NCBI GenBank assembly: GCA_900545455.1
Contig: UQZF01000027.1
Location: 1 to 22,024 of the forward strand
Length of the DNA: 22,024 nucleotides
Origin: an uncultured Eubacteriales bacterium
GTDB taxonomy: Bacteria > Bacillota > Clostridia > Lachnospirales > Lachnospiraceae
Reading direction: 5' to 3'
Below, in pieces: positions 14,400 to 21,548 of this stretch. The notes beneath the pieces were generated by a model. It did no database searches. It worked only from the letters and a program-made list of their open reading frames with translations, and was not told the DNA's origin. The first letter of the stretch is position 1; each line of letters begins with the position of its first letter. A program made the translations under genes and the position numbers.

Positions 14400-14888
14400 T
14401 TACCCCCTCACATACTTAACAAAATAATACTCCAAGTCAAAGTAAGTCTGCTCCTCGCTCTCAGACTCGATGCTCCAATCAGCATCCTTGTCAAGATTAG
14501 GAAAATATCTGTCTGCCTGATAGGTATAGTCAATCTTTGTGATGTACGCCGTGTCACAATACGGAAGCAGTTCCTCATATACGGATTCTCCTCCTATGAC
14601 ATAGACATCGTTCGTGTCATACTTTTTGAGTTTCTCAAAGAGTTCCTCAACACCATAGACAAGTTCGGCATCCTTTACCCTGAGTGTCCTGTCATTTGTC
14701 AGCACTATGTTGGTACGATTCTTAAGCGGCATTCCGTTCGGAAATGTCTCCATTGTCTTTCTTCCCATTACAACCACTTTGCCTGTCGTGACCTTCTGAA
14801 ACCACTTCTGGTCGTTGGGAATCCTTACCAACAGCTCATTTCTGTATCCAATTGCCCAATTTGCATCAACTGCCGCTATAATATTCAT
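14400..14888 (-). CDS. folA: Dihydrofolate reductase
   Basis: Reduces dihydrofolate to tetrahydrofolate with NADPH; the target of trimethoprim. 162 residues, normal size. Seen: 'MNIIAAVDANWAIGYRNELLVRIPNDQKWF' with the active-site acid D26, the NADPH motif 'VVVMGRKTMETFP' (38-50), 'DVYVIGGESVYEELLPYCD' and a C-terminal beta region. The ATG at 14888 is preferred because GGAGGG lies 12 nt upstream and the family starts here; an in-frame GTG at 14912 lies upstream of that site. It is 37 nt after hflX and 4 nt before the AraC gene. No thyA is adjacent, which is unusual since the two are often paired. Confidence 0.95.
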   Translation of the reverse strand: MNIIAAVDANWAIGYRNELLVRIPNDQKWFQKVTTGKVVVMGRKTMETFPNGMPLKNRTNIVLTNDRTLRVKDAELVYGVEELFEKLKKYDTNDVYVIGGESVYEELLPYCDTAYITKIDYTYQADRYFPNLDKDADWSIESESEEQTYFDLEYYFVKYVRG

Positions 14889-14925
14889 CTGCTTATCAAC
14901 CCTCCAAAACACTGTTCCGCCGTGA

Positions 14926-16185
14926 CTATTTTACTTTCTCATAAATTTCCGATGGCACATAAGCCTTAACAGCTATTCCCGATTCCGTATACTCCTCCGA
15001 GAGAAGCTGCCCGAATTTACGAATCAACTGTATCTTACCCGCCATCTCATAAGGATAGACCGTCTCTATATATATCTTCTGTGCTCTCAAAATCTCTTCT
15101 ATTGCACTCTTCAGCTCATCGAGTCCCTCTCCGGTTCTTGCCGAGCCGTATATCACACGTTCAGCCTTAAAATCTTTCGGGAGCTCATCGCCTTCGCACT
15201 TATCTCTCTTGTTAAATAAAGTGATAACCGGCTTGTCCCCTGCCCCTAAATCCGCAAGTGTCGAGTACACAACATGCATCTGCGTATCCATCTGTGGACT
15301 TGAGCTGTCAACAACATGCACAATTATGTCTGCGTACTTTGCCTCCTCGAGCGTACTCTTGAAAGCTTCAATAAGGTGATGCGGAAGCTTCCTGATAAAA
15401 CCTACGGTATCCGTCATCAGCACATTCTGCCCGCTCTCAAGTTCAATCCCTCTCGTTGTGGGATCAAGTGTGGCAAAAAGCTTGTCCTCCGCGAGAACTC
15501 CCGCTTGTGTGAGCTTGTTAAGCAGAGTCGACTTGCCTGCGTTAGTGTAGCCTACGATTGCGGCCACCGGAACCGAGCTTCTCATTCTCTGCGTTCTCGC
15601 AAGACTTCTGTGGCTCTCAATATCCTCAAGCTCGCGTCCGAGCTGAACTATTCTGTCTTTGATAAGTCGTCTGTCAAGCTCGAGTTTCTTCTCACCCGGT
15701 CCTCTTGTACCTATTGAACCTGCCATATTACCGCCGACTCTGGAAAGTGAACTTCTAAGACCTACCAATCGTGCAAGACTGTATTTAAGCTGTGCTGCTT
15801 CGACCTGTATCTTACCTTCACTTGTAACCGCCCGTTTTGCAAATATGTCAAGTATGACCATGGTTCTGTCCATGACCTTCATCATGAGCTCGCTCTCTAG
15901 GTTGCGAAGCTGTGCCGGCGAGAGCTCATCATCGCACACGACGCCCGTTGCCCCGATTCTCTCGGCAAGCTCACGAACCTCCTCTATCTTGCCGGTACCT
16001 ATATATGTTCCCGGATGAATCGACTCACGATTCTGTATTACCTTTTCAAGTGTAACTGCCCCCGCTGTCTTAACAAGCTCCTCAAGCTCGTCAAGCGATT
16101 CCTCCGTGTCATCATTCTCGGATGTACATACTCCTATCAGGATAACCTTCTCTACGTCTTTAGCTGTATCAATAAGTTCTGCCAT
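14926..16185 (-). CDS. hflX: GTPase HflX
   Basis: HflX binds stalled or stressed 70S ribosomes and splits them, aiding heat- and antibiotic-stress recovery. 419 residues: N-terminal nucleotide-independent domain 1-150, the HflX linker 'GSIGTRGPGEKKLE' (156-169), coiled coil about 170-200, then the G domain with G1 'GYTNAGKST' (212-220), 'DTVGF' (259-263) and NKRD (325-328), and a C-terminal beta domain. I choose the ATG at 16185 with GGGGG 5 nt upstream; the ATG at 16197 has no ribosome site. It is 30 nt after the TPR lipoprotein gene and 37 nt before folA. Confidence 0.96.
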   Translation of the reverse strand: MAELIDTAKDVEKVILIGVCTSENDDTEESLDELEELVKTAGAVTLEKVIQNRESIHPGTYIGTGKIEEVRELAERIGATGVVCDDELSPAQLRNLESELMMKVMDRTMVILDIFAKRAVTSEGKIQVEAAQLKYSLARLVGLRSSLSRVGGNMAGSIGTRGPGEKKLELDRRLIKDRIVQLGRELEDIESHRSLARTQRMRSSVPVAAIVGYTNAGKSTLLNKLTQAGVLAEDKLFATLDPTTRGIELESGQNVLMTDTVGFIRKLPHHLIEAFKSTLEEAKYADIIVHVVDSSSPQMDTQMHVVYSTLADLGAGDKPVITLFNKRDKCEGDELPKDFKAERVIYGSARTGEGLDELKSAIEEILRAQKIYIETVYPYEMAGKIQLIRKFGQLLSEEYTESGIAVKAYVPSEIYEKVK

Positions 16186-16215
16186 ATAGTCCCCCATTTC
16201 TGAGCAATCTGTATT

Positions 16216-17352
16216 CTATCTTGAACTGAGGAAATCATATTCATGCGTTGCAGCCACATCCTCCGGATATACCTTAAGATATTCACCGAACTTGTCATAC
16301 GCCATGGCATACTGATGCAGATACTCATAACAGCATGCCTGATTGAACATAAGCTCCCTCTTAGCCTCATCACTTCCAAGTGCAAGTCCTGCACTGAAAT
16401 ATTCAAGTGCCGATGTGTAATCACCCTTATTCATAAAATACATTCCATACTGATTATATGCCTTGGCATCGGCAGGATAATTCTTAATGTATGAACTGTA
16501 CAACTCCACTGCTTCCTCATTCTTTCCCAGCTTCTCGTATGTCATCGCCAGATAGAACTCCGCCTCCCGGCTTCCGTCATCTATAGCTTTTGAAAGATAC
16601 TTCTGTGCATTGTCGTAATCATTTATGATATAATACGTCTTTCCCTTCAGAAGATTGTCAGCACCGTCAATCTCAAGTGCTCTTCTAAGATATGAAACAG
16701 CTCTATCCTCAAAGCCCGCCTGATGAAGACTGTAATAAATATTGTAATACATCTCATAGTCATCACCGTAAGTCTTTAGGGCTTCCTCATAATCGAGTAC
16801 CGCTTCATTCTCCATCTTCTGTGAAGCATATATGCTGCCCCGCAAAAAATACTGCTGTGCAATATTATGCTTTTTTCTGATGAGAACCGTATAGCTGTCT
16901 ATAGCCCCGGCACAGTCATTGTAATAACTCTGCAGTGATGCATAATACTGAAGCGAATCTATGTCTGTATCATCGTAATCACTTATATTGTCAACTATCC
17001 TGCCAAAATACTCCATCGATGAAGCATAATCCCCTGTATAGTATGATACAACTCCCATCCCCCACAATGCCGTCTTATCATCCGTGACATTTGAAAGTGC
17101 ATTCAGAAATGCTTCCCCGGCTTTATCATACTGTCCAAGCTCTATATATGTTTTCCCGAGATTGGCATAGTATTCCGCACTTCCATCCTTGTCCTTCTCT
17201 GCCGCCTGAAGAAAAGTGTCTGCCGCCTTCTCGTACTGTGACGCATTATAATATTCAATACCTGTATTGTTAAGCTGTCTGGCATTCTTACCGCATGAAC
17301 ATAGCGTCACACAGCATACGGCTGCTAAACCGGCAATTATATATTTTTTCAT
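16216..17352 (-). CDS. TPR-repeat lipoprotein of unknown function
   Basis: 378 residues. N-terminal signal 'MKKYIIAGLAAVCCVTLCSC' with a probable lipobox LCSC, so it should be lipid-anchored on the outer face of the membrane; the cysteine-rich lipobox is atypical. The rest is a run of about nine to ten tetratricopeptide repeats of 34 residues, e.g. 'NNTGIEYYNASQYEKAADTF', 'ANLGKTYIELGQYDKAGEAF', 'AYNQYGMYFMNKGDYTSALEYF'. TPR domains hold protein partners; none can be named. Start at ATG 17352 with AGAGAGG about 8 nt upstream, behind its own promoter. It leads the hflX-folA-regulator stretch, which says little about its role. Stop is TAG. Confidence 0.88.
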   Translation of the reverse strand: MKKYIIAGLAAVCCVTLCSCGKNARQLNNTGIEYYNASQYEKAADTFLQAAEKDKDGSAEYYANLGKTYIELGQYDKAGEAFLNALSNVTDDKTALWGMGVVSYYTGDYASSMEYFGRIVDNISDYDDTDIDSLQYYASLQSYYNDCAGAIDSYTVLIRKKHNIAQQYFLRGSIYASQKMENEAVLDYEEALKTYGDDYEMYYNIYYSLHQAGFEDRAVSYLRRALEIDGADNLLKGKTYYIINDYDNAQKYLSKAIDDGSREAEFYLAMTYEKLGKNEEAVELYSSYIKNYPADAKAYNQYGMYFMNKGDYTSALEYFSAGLALGSDEAKRELMFNQACCYEYLHQYAMAYDKFGEYLKVYPEDVAATHEYDFLSSR

Positions 17353-17399
17353 CAAAAATCCTCTCTCCCACGTCGCATATTTCAAAATCATGTTATAAT

Positions 17400-17435
17400 A
17401 CTGCCGCATTATAACTATCCATAGTATAAGGCAGT
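17400..17435. promoter_or_regulatory. Inverted repeat overlapping the -10 region of the TPR lipoprotein promoter
   Basis: Outer arms ACTGCC/GGCAGT (17400-17405, 17430-17435) enclose a second symmetric element, TTATACTAT / ATAGTTATAA with one extra base. It covers the -10 hexamer, so it could be an operator. No U-tract follows on the minus strand, so it is not a good terminator. Confidence 0.4.
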
Positions 17436-17452
17436 TTTAAGCAAATCGTCAA
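17423..17452 (-). promoter_or_regulatory. Sigma-A-type promoter for the TPR lipoprotein-hflX-folA-regulator genes
   Basis: Minus strand TTGACG (17447-17452), 18 nt, TATACT (17423-17428); each hexamer matches consensus at 5 of 6 positions. The -35 lies just past the alarmone synthetase stop (17456). Start site about 65 nt before the ATG. Confidence 0.72.
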
Positions 17453-17455
17453 TGA

Positions 17456-18172
17456 TTAATCTGAAATACGTCTGTTTTCATCTGGGGCTTCAACATTTTC
17501 ATCAACTCCGATATTATCGTTCAGTTCGATCTTGTCTCGTATCTGCTGCATTCTCGCATCAAGCTGGCTGATAAGCTCAGCACAGTAAAAAAGCTGCTCC
17601 GAAATATCCTCTGCCTTCTTGATATTCTTTTTATATTTGAGCTTGTGTTCGAGACTCGCCCAGAAATCCATTGCAATTGTTCTGAACTGAACCTCAACAC
17701 GCATCGGCTTCTTCTTATCTGTCAGGAATATCGGAACTTCAACGATAAGGTGCACACTCCTGTAGCCGTTCGGTTTAGGATTCTTTATGTAATCCTTCAT
17801 CACAATGAGCGTGATATCGTCCTGATCAAGAAGATAATCTATAAGGTCATAAATATCATCGGGAAACGAACATATAACACGTATGCCTGCTATATCATTA
17901 AGCTCTTTCTCAATATTATCAACCGAAAATCCGATTCCTCTTCTGTTAAGCTTCTCTATTATACTCTCAGGTGTCTTAAGGCGGCACTTAATAGACTCAA
18001 AGGGATTTCTGCTCTTCCTCAGTGAAAGTTCCTTGTTAAGCACGTCAAGCTTAGTCTTAACCTCAAGCATGGCGCACTCATAATACATCATAAGCTCTCT
18101 GAACCGCTTCATCTCACCTCTGTCAAAGTATTCCTTAAACACCTCAAGCTTATATTCATCAATTATCTCCAT
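17456..18172 (-). CDS. Small alarmone synthetase, RelA/SpoT synthetase domain (RelQ/YjbM-like)
   Basis: Makes (p)ppGpp from ATP and GDP/GTP in stress. 238 residues comprise only a synthetase domain, with no HD hydrolase, TGS or ACT parts, as in the small synthetases RelQ/SasB and RelP/SasA. Seen: N-terminal helices about 1-55, 'DIAGIRVICSFPDDIYDL' (93-110), the catalytic loop 'KNPKPNGYRSVH' (130-141), 'EVQFRTIAMDFWASLEHKLKYK' (160-181) with the key Glu and Arg, and a charged coiled C-terminus. The ATG at 18172 has GGGAGG 8 nt upstream. It lies 29 nt after the YczE-like gene. RelQ and RelP cannot be told apart with confidence from sequence alone. Confidence 0.93.
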   Translation of the reverse strand: MEIIDEYKLEVFKEYFDRGEMKRFRELMMYYECAMLEVKTKLDVLNKELSLRKSRNPFESIKCRLKTPESIIEKLNRRGIGFSVDNIEKELNDIAGIRVICSFPDDIYDLIDYLLDQDDITLIVMKDYIKNPKPNGYRSVHLIVEVPIFLTDKKKPMRVEVQFRTIAMDFWASLEHKLKYKKNIKKAEDISEQLFYCAELISQLDARMQQIRDKIELNDNIGVDENVEAPDENRRISD

Positions 18173-18201
18173 GATATTACCTCCCGCTGCACTACAACTG
18201 C

Positions 18202-18861
18202 TTATTTTCCCGGCTCACCCTGATTTTTGCCGCTTATCAGATATCTGTCAATCACATTGTCCGTCATCCATGTTATCACAGGTCCCAATGCAAGGGACAT
18301 GATAACCGTTACAACCCCTATTGTGGAACCAAGTGCCCATCCTGCAGCACATACTACCAAATCATAGCATATTCTGACGACGCGAAACGGAACCTTCTTA
18401 ATCTTATCAGCCAATATGTAAGAGATGGCATCATAAGGCGATGTTCCAAGCGAAGCCCCCATATATGCCGAAGCCGCCAGAATGAACAGTGCAAGCGCCG
18501 GTATCATGACAAACACTCTCACCGTAATTGAATCAAACAATGCGGCCGGCATCCATTTATCATTAACCCATGTAAAGAAGTCAAAGCTGTATCCGACAAG
18601 AAACATATTAGCGAGTGTTCCCCAGCCAATCTGCTCCTTCGCGAATATGAATACAAAGATAAACAGAAAAGAATTAAAAAGAGCCTGCCATGTACCAAGG
18701 CTTATCCCCAGAAGTCTCGACATTCCGAGATTGAACATGGTACATGGATCTGTTCCGAGATTGGTCCTGTTAAGAAATGACAATGCCAGCCCCATCATAA
18801 TTACTGCACATATTACCAAAACAAGTCTTCTTTTATCCACATTGCGAAATTTCATATCCAC
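18202..18861 (-). CDS. YczE/YitT-like integral membrane protein
   Basis: 219 residues with about five to six membrane helices ('LVLVICAVIMMGLALSFL', 'ALFNSFLFIFVFIFA', 'VFVMIPALALFILAASAYMG', 'VVTVIMSLALGPVITWM'). Two repeated loops, 'TNLGTDPCTMFNLGMS' and 'ASLGTSPYDAISYILAD', are the hallmark of the YczE/YyaS group (COG2364), whose function is not settled. The start is a GTG at 18861 with AAGGGG 6 nt upstream; an ATG two codons in (18855) is a possible alternative. It is 14 nt after the GTPase-NYN gene, so it is in the same transcript. Confidence 0.85.
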   Translation of the reverse strand: MDMKFRNVDKRRLVLVICAVIMMGLALSFLNRTNLGTDPCTMFNLGMSRLLGISLGTWQALFNSFLFIFVFIFAKEQIGWGTLANMFLVGYSFDFFTWVNDKWMPAALFDSITVRVFVMIPALALFILAASAYMGASLGTSPYDAISYILADKIKKVPFRVVRICYDLVVCAAGWALGSTIGVVTVIMSLALGPVITWMTDNVIDRYLISGKNQGEPGK

Positions 18862-18875
18862 AGATTTCCCCTTCT

Positions 18876-21548
18876 TCAGTTTACGTTACCTCCAAACGGT
18901 CCGCCATTTTTAAACACCTCATGGTCACCCAGGTAATTCTTATCATTCGTTCTTGACGCGTGATAGTCTTCTTCGAGCTTTCTTGATGCATCCAGAACCT
19001 CTTTTTCAAAATCTCTTGACGACATTAAGCGGCATCCCTGACCTCTTATTATTATCTGTTCAAGTCCGTCGGATGTAACCACGGTAACGTCATACTTAGA
19101 ACCGTTCTCATGTGCAAATCTCTCTATATATCTGTCAGCCGTCTCGGCCTCCTTAGTATACACGACATGAATGTTATGGTAGTCAAGATACTCTGTCTCA
19201 TGTCCCGGCACACGGTAGGCATCGAACACCGCTATCAGATTAATTTTCTTTATGCCCTGATAATTGCACAGGATGTCAAGAAGTTTTCCTCTTGCTCCGT
19301 CAATATTGGCTGCCGCCACACTCTTAAGGCTCTCCCATGCAAACACGACATTATATCCGTCCACCAGAAGATACTTTTCCTTCTTCTCAAGCTTACCCCT
19401 ACCGCGCTCAGTGTTTCCGTACTCATACACGGATGCTCCTGACGAAGTCTTCTTCCACTGCTTTACCGCTCCCTTATCATGGCTGTTGGCATGTGATGTT
19501 CTTGCAATTATAGCGTCTATCTCATCGGTGCCGAGAGCATAGTAATCATCCGAAGCATTCTTCTGCCTTCCTGCTGCCTCAGGACTTATGAGCTTTAACT
19601 CCTCCTCATTCAGGTCCCTCAGACTTCCGTCATCTAAAAGCACTGCCTCAAGGTGCATATAATCCTCCACCTCATTCCACGGCACAATAAAACCTGAACC
19701 ATGCGCACAAAAAACCGACGACGACGGATTAGCGGTATCTGCATCTGCATCGTACATTTTCTGAGCAATGACCTCTTCAGGATTATGACACATATCATAT
19801 CCATCGGAAAACAATGTCAAATGCCCTTCACCTCCCGTGTAGGCATTCACATCCCTCTGATAATTTCTCATGGTGGCAACCGGAGCACGTCCTGTCAGAA
19901 TTGCCCTGCCATCTATAAGCTGTGGCGGGTCACACTTTCCATACATCCTCTCCACATCGGTCATCGCACGCCCGAGATAAGTCTGAGGAAGTTCAAGAGT
20001 AAAGCTGTAATACGGCTCTAACAGTACATTCTCCGCTTTCATAAGCCCCTGTCTCACGGCTCTGTACACCGCCTGTCTGAAATCACCGCCCTCAGTATGC
20101 TTCTGATGTGCGCGTCCCGTAAGGAGAGTAAAATGAATATCGGTAAGTACGGAGCCGGTAAGCACTCCCTTATGCTCTCTCTCCGCAAGATGTGTCATTA
20201 TCAGTCTCTGCCAGTTACGGTCAAGTATATCCTCTCGACATTCCGAGGATATTGTAATCCCGCTTCCTCTCTCTCCGGGTCCAATAAGAATATGTACCTC
20301 TGCATAATGTCTCAGTGGTTCAAAATGTCCGATTCCCTCACTCTTTCCGGCGACAGTTTCCTTATATACCACACTGCCCTCGTCAAACTCTGCATTCACT
20401 CCGAATCTGTCTTTTATAACACTCTTTAAGACCTCCGTCTGCACCTCACCCATGAGCTTAACGTGAAGCTCCGCCAATTCCTCGCTCCACACTATATTAA
20501 GCTGCGGTTCTTCCTCCTCAAGCTCCTTAAGATACATAAGAAGCTTTGCCGGAGTTATATCATCAATCGGCTTAATTCTATAGTCGAGCACCGGTTCAAG
20601 CACTGCATGCACGTTGCCGACAGCACATCCAAGTGCCTGTCCCGGGTATGTCGCGCCAAGTCCCGTCACAGCACACACCATTCCCGGATATACCATATCG
20701 CATGTCTCATATCTGCTGCCCGAATATATTCTAAGCTGTGCGGCTTTATCATCTCCTATAATCTGTCTCACCTTAAGAAGTCCGGATGTCACCTTAAGAT
20801 ATGTCAGCCTGTTATCCTGCTCGTCCCTCGATATCTTATATACCCGTGCACCAAACTCATCCTTAGGATACTCCGGCATAATCGTGTACCTGTCAAGAAG
20901 CTCAAACAATCTGTCAACATTTGTCAGCTTGAGTGCAGAGCCAAAAATACACGGAAATACCTTTCTTCTCCTCACAGCCTCCGCCATGGTACGCTCATCC
21001 ACCACGCCTCTGTCCAAAAATTCCTCCATGCATGGTTCATCGCACATTGCAAGATTCTCATAAAGCTGTTCCTTATCCTCATCAAAATCTATACAGCAGC
21101 CCGAAAGCTCATGTTGAAGCTCGTCAATAAGTCTCTCTCTGTCCGTCCCCTGACGGTCCATCTTGTTTATGAAAATAAAAGCAGGAATATTGTACTGTGC
21201 AAGAAGCTTCCACACAGTCTTCGTATGAGCCTGAACCCCGTCAGCTCCACTTATGACAAGTACCGCATAGTCTAGAACCGCAAGTGTTCTCTCCATCTCC
21301 GCCGAAAAATCAACATGTCCCGGAGTGTCAAAAAGCGTAAAATATGTATGCTGCGTCCTTATAACTGCCTGCTTGGCAAATATCGTAATTCCTCTGAGTC
21401 TCTCAAGCTTGTCCGTGTCAAGAAAGGCATCCTGATTATCCACTCTTCCCGGCTTTCTTATCACGTTTCCCGTATATAAAAGTCCTTCCGACAATGTCGT
21501 CTTGCCTGCATCAACATGTGCCAGCATTCCAATAACTATATTCTTCAT
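18876..21548 (-). CDS. TetM/EF-G-like translation GTPase fused to a YacP/Rae1-type NYN nuclease
   Basis: 890 residues. G domain 1-230 with G1 'AHVDAGKT' (10-17), switch I RGITI (52-56), DTPGH (74-78), NKMD (128-131) and GSA (203-205), as in TetM and TetO. Domains II-V follow to about 600. The domain IV tip reads 'LLTGRAHQKHTEGGDFRQ' (475-492), without the SPV motif by which TetM displaces tetracycline. A linker with 'AHGSGFIVPW' (615-624) leads to an NYN domain from 726, with acidic residues D730 (LVDGYN), D776 (VFDAY), D805 (ETADRYIE) and D827 (VTSDG), the pattern of YacP. Bacillus YacP (Rae1) is an endonuclease that cuts mRNA in the ribosomal A site, the site where TetM-like GTPases bind. 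The product may therefore carry its own nuclease to the A site (inference). The ATG at 21548 overlaps the preceding TGA (ATGA), with GGAAAG upstream; the TTG at 21563 is a poorer start. Confidence 0.92.
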   Translation of the reverse strand: MKNIVIGMLAHVDAGKTTLSEGLLYTGNVIRKPGRVDNQDAFLDTDKLERLRGITIFAKQAVIRTQHTYFTLFDTPGHVDFSAEMERTLAVLDYAVLVISGADGVQAHTKTVWKLLAQYNIPAFIFINKMDRQGTDRERLIDELQHELSGCCIDFDEDKEQLYENLAMCDEPCMEEFLDRGVVDERTMAEAVRRRKVFPCIFGSALKLTNVDRLFELLDRYTIMPEYPKDEFGARVYKISRDEQDNRLTYLKVTSGLLKVRQIIGDDKAAQLRIYSGSRYETCDMVYPGMVCAVTGLGATYPGQALGCAVGNVHAVLEPVLDYRIKPIDDITPAKLLMYLKELEEEEPQLNIVWSEELAELHVKLMGEVQTEVLKSVIKDRFGVNAEFDEGSVVYKETVAGKSEGIGHFEPLRHYAEVHILIGPGERGSGITISSECREDILDRNWQRLIMTHLAEREHKGVLTGSVLTDIHFTLLTGRAHQKHTEGGDFRQAVYRAVRQGLMKAENVLLEPYYSFTLELPQTYLGRAMTDVERMYGKCDPPQLIDGRAILTGRAPVATMRNYQRDVNAYTGGEGHLTLFSDGYDMCHNPEEVIAQKMYDADADTANPSSSVFCAHGSGFIVPWNEVEDYMHLEAVLLDDGSLRDLNEEELKLISPEAAGRQKNASDDYYALGTDEIDAIIARTSHANSHDKGAVKQWKKTSSGASVYEYGNTERGRGKLEKKEKYLLVDGYNVVFAWESLKSVAAANIDGARGKLLDILCNYQGIKKINLIAVFDAYRVPGHETEYLDYHNIHVVYTKEAETADRYIERFAHENGSKYDVTVVTSDGLEQIIIRGQGCRLMSSRDFEKEVLDASRKLEEDYHASRTNDKNYLGDHEVFKNGGPFGGNVN

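Noticed and set aside
17400..17435. Intrinsic terminator after the alarmone synthetase gene
   Set aside because: The stem is not followed by a U-tract and it overlaps a good promoter -10, so an operator is more plausible.
20463..21275. A 270-residue plus-strand open frame inside the GTPase gene
   Set aside because: It is the antisense shadow of a well-supported conserved protein, and its translation shows no domain pattern.
18876..21548. Tetracycline resistance gene (tetM/tetO) call
   Set aside because: GTPase similarity is real, but the domain IV loop lacks the SPV motif, and the NYN fusion and chromosomal context are unlike mobile tet genes.
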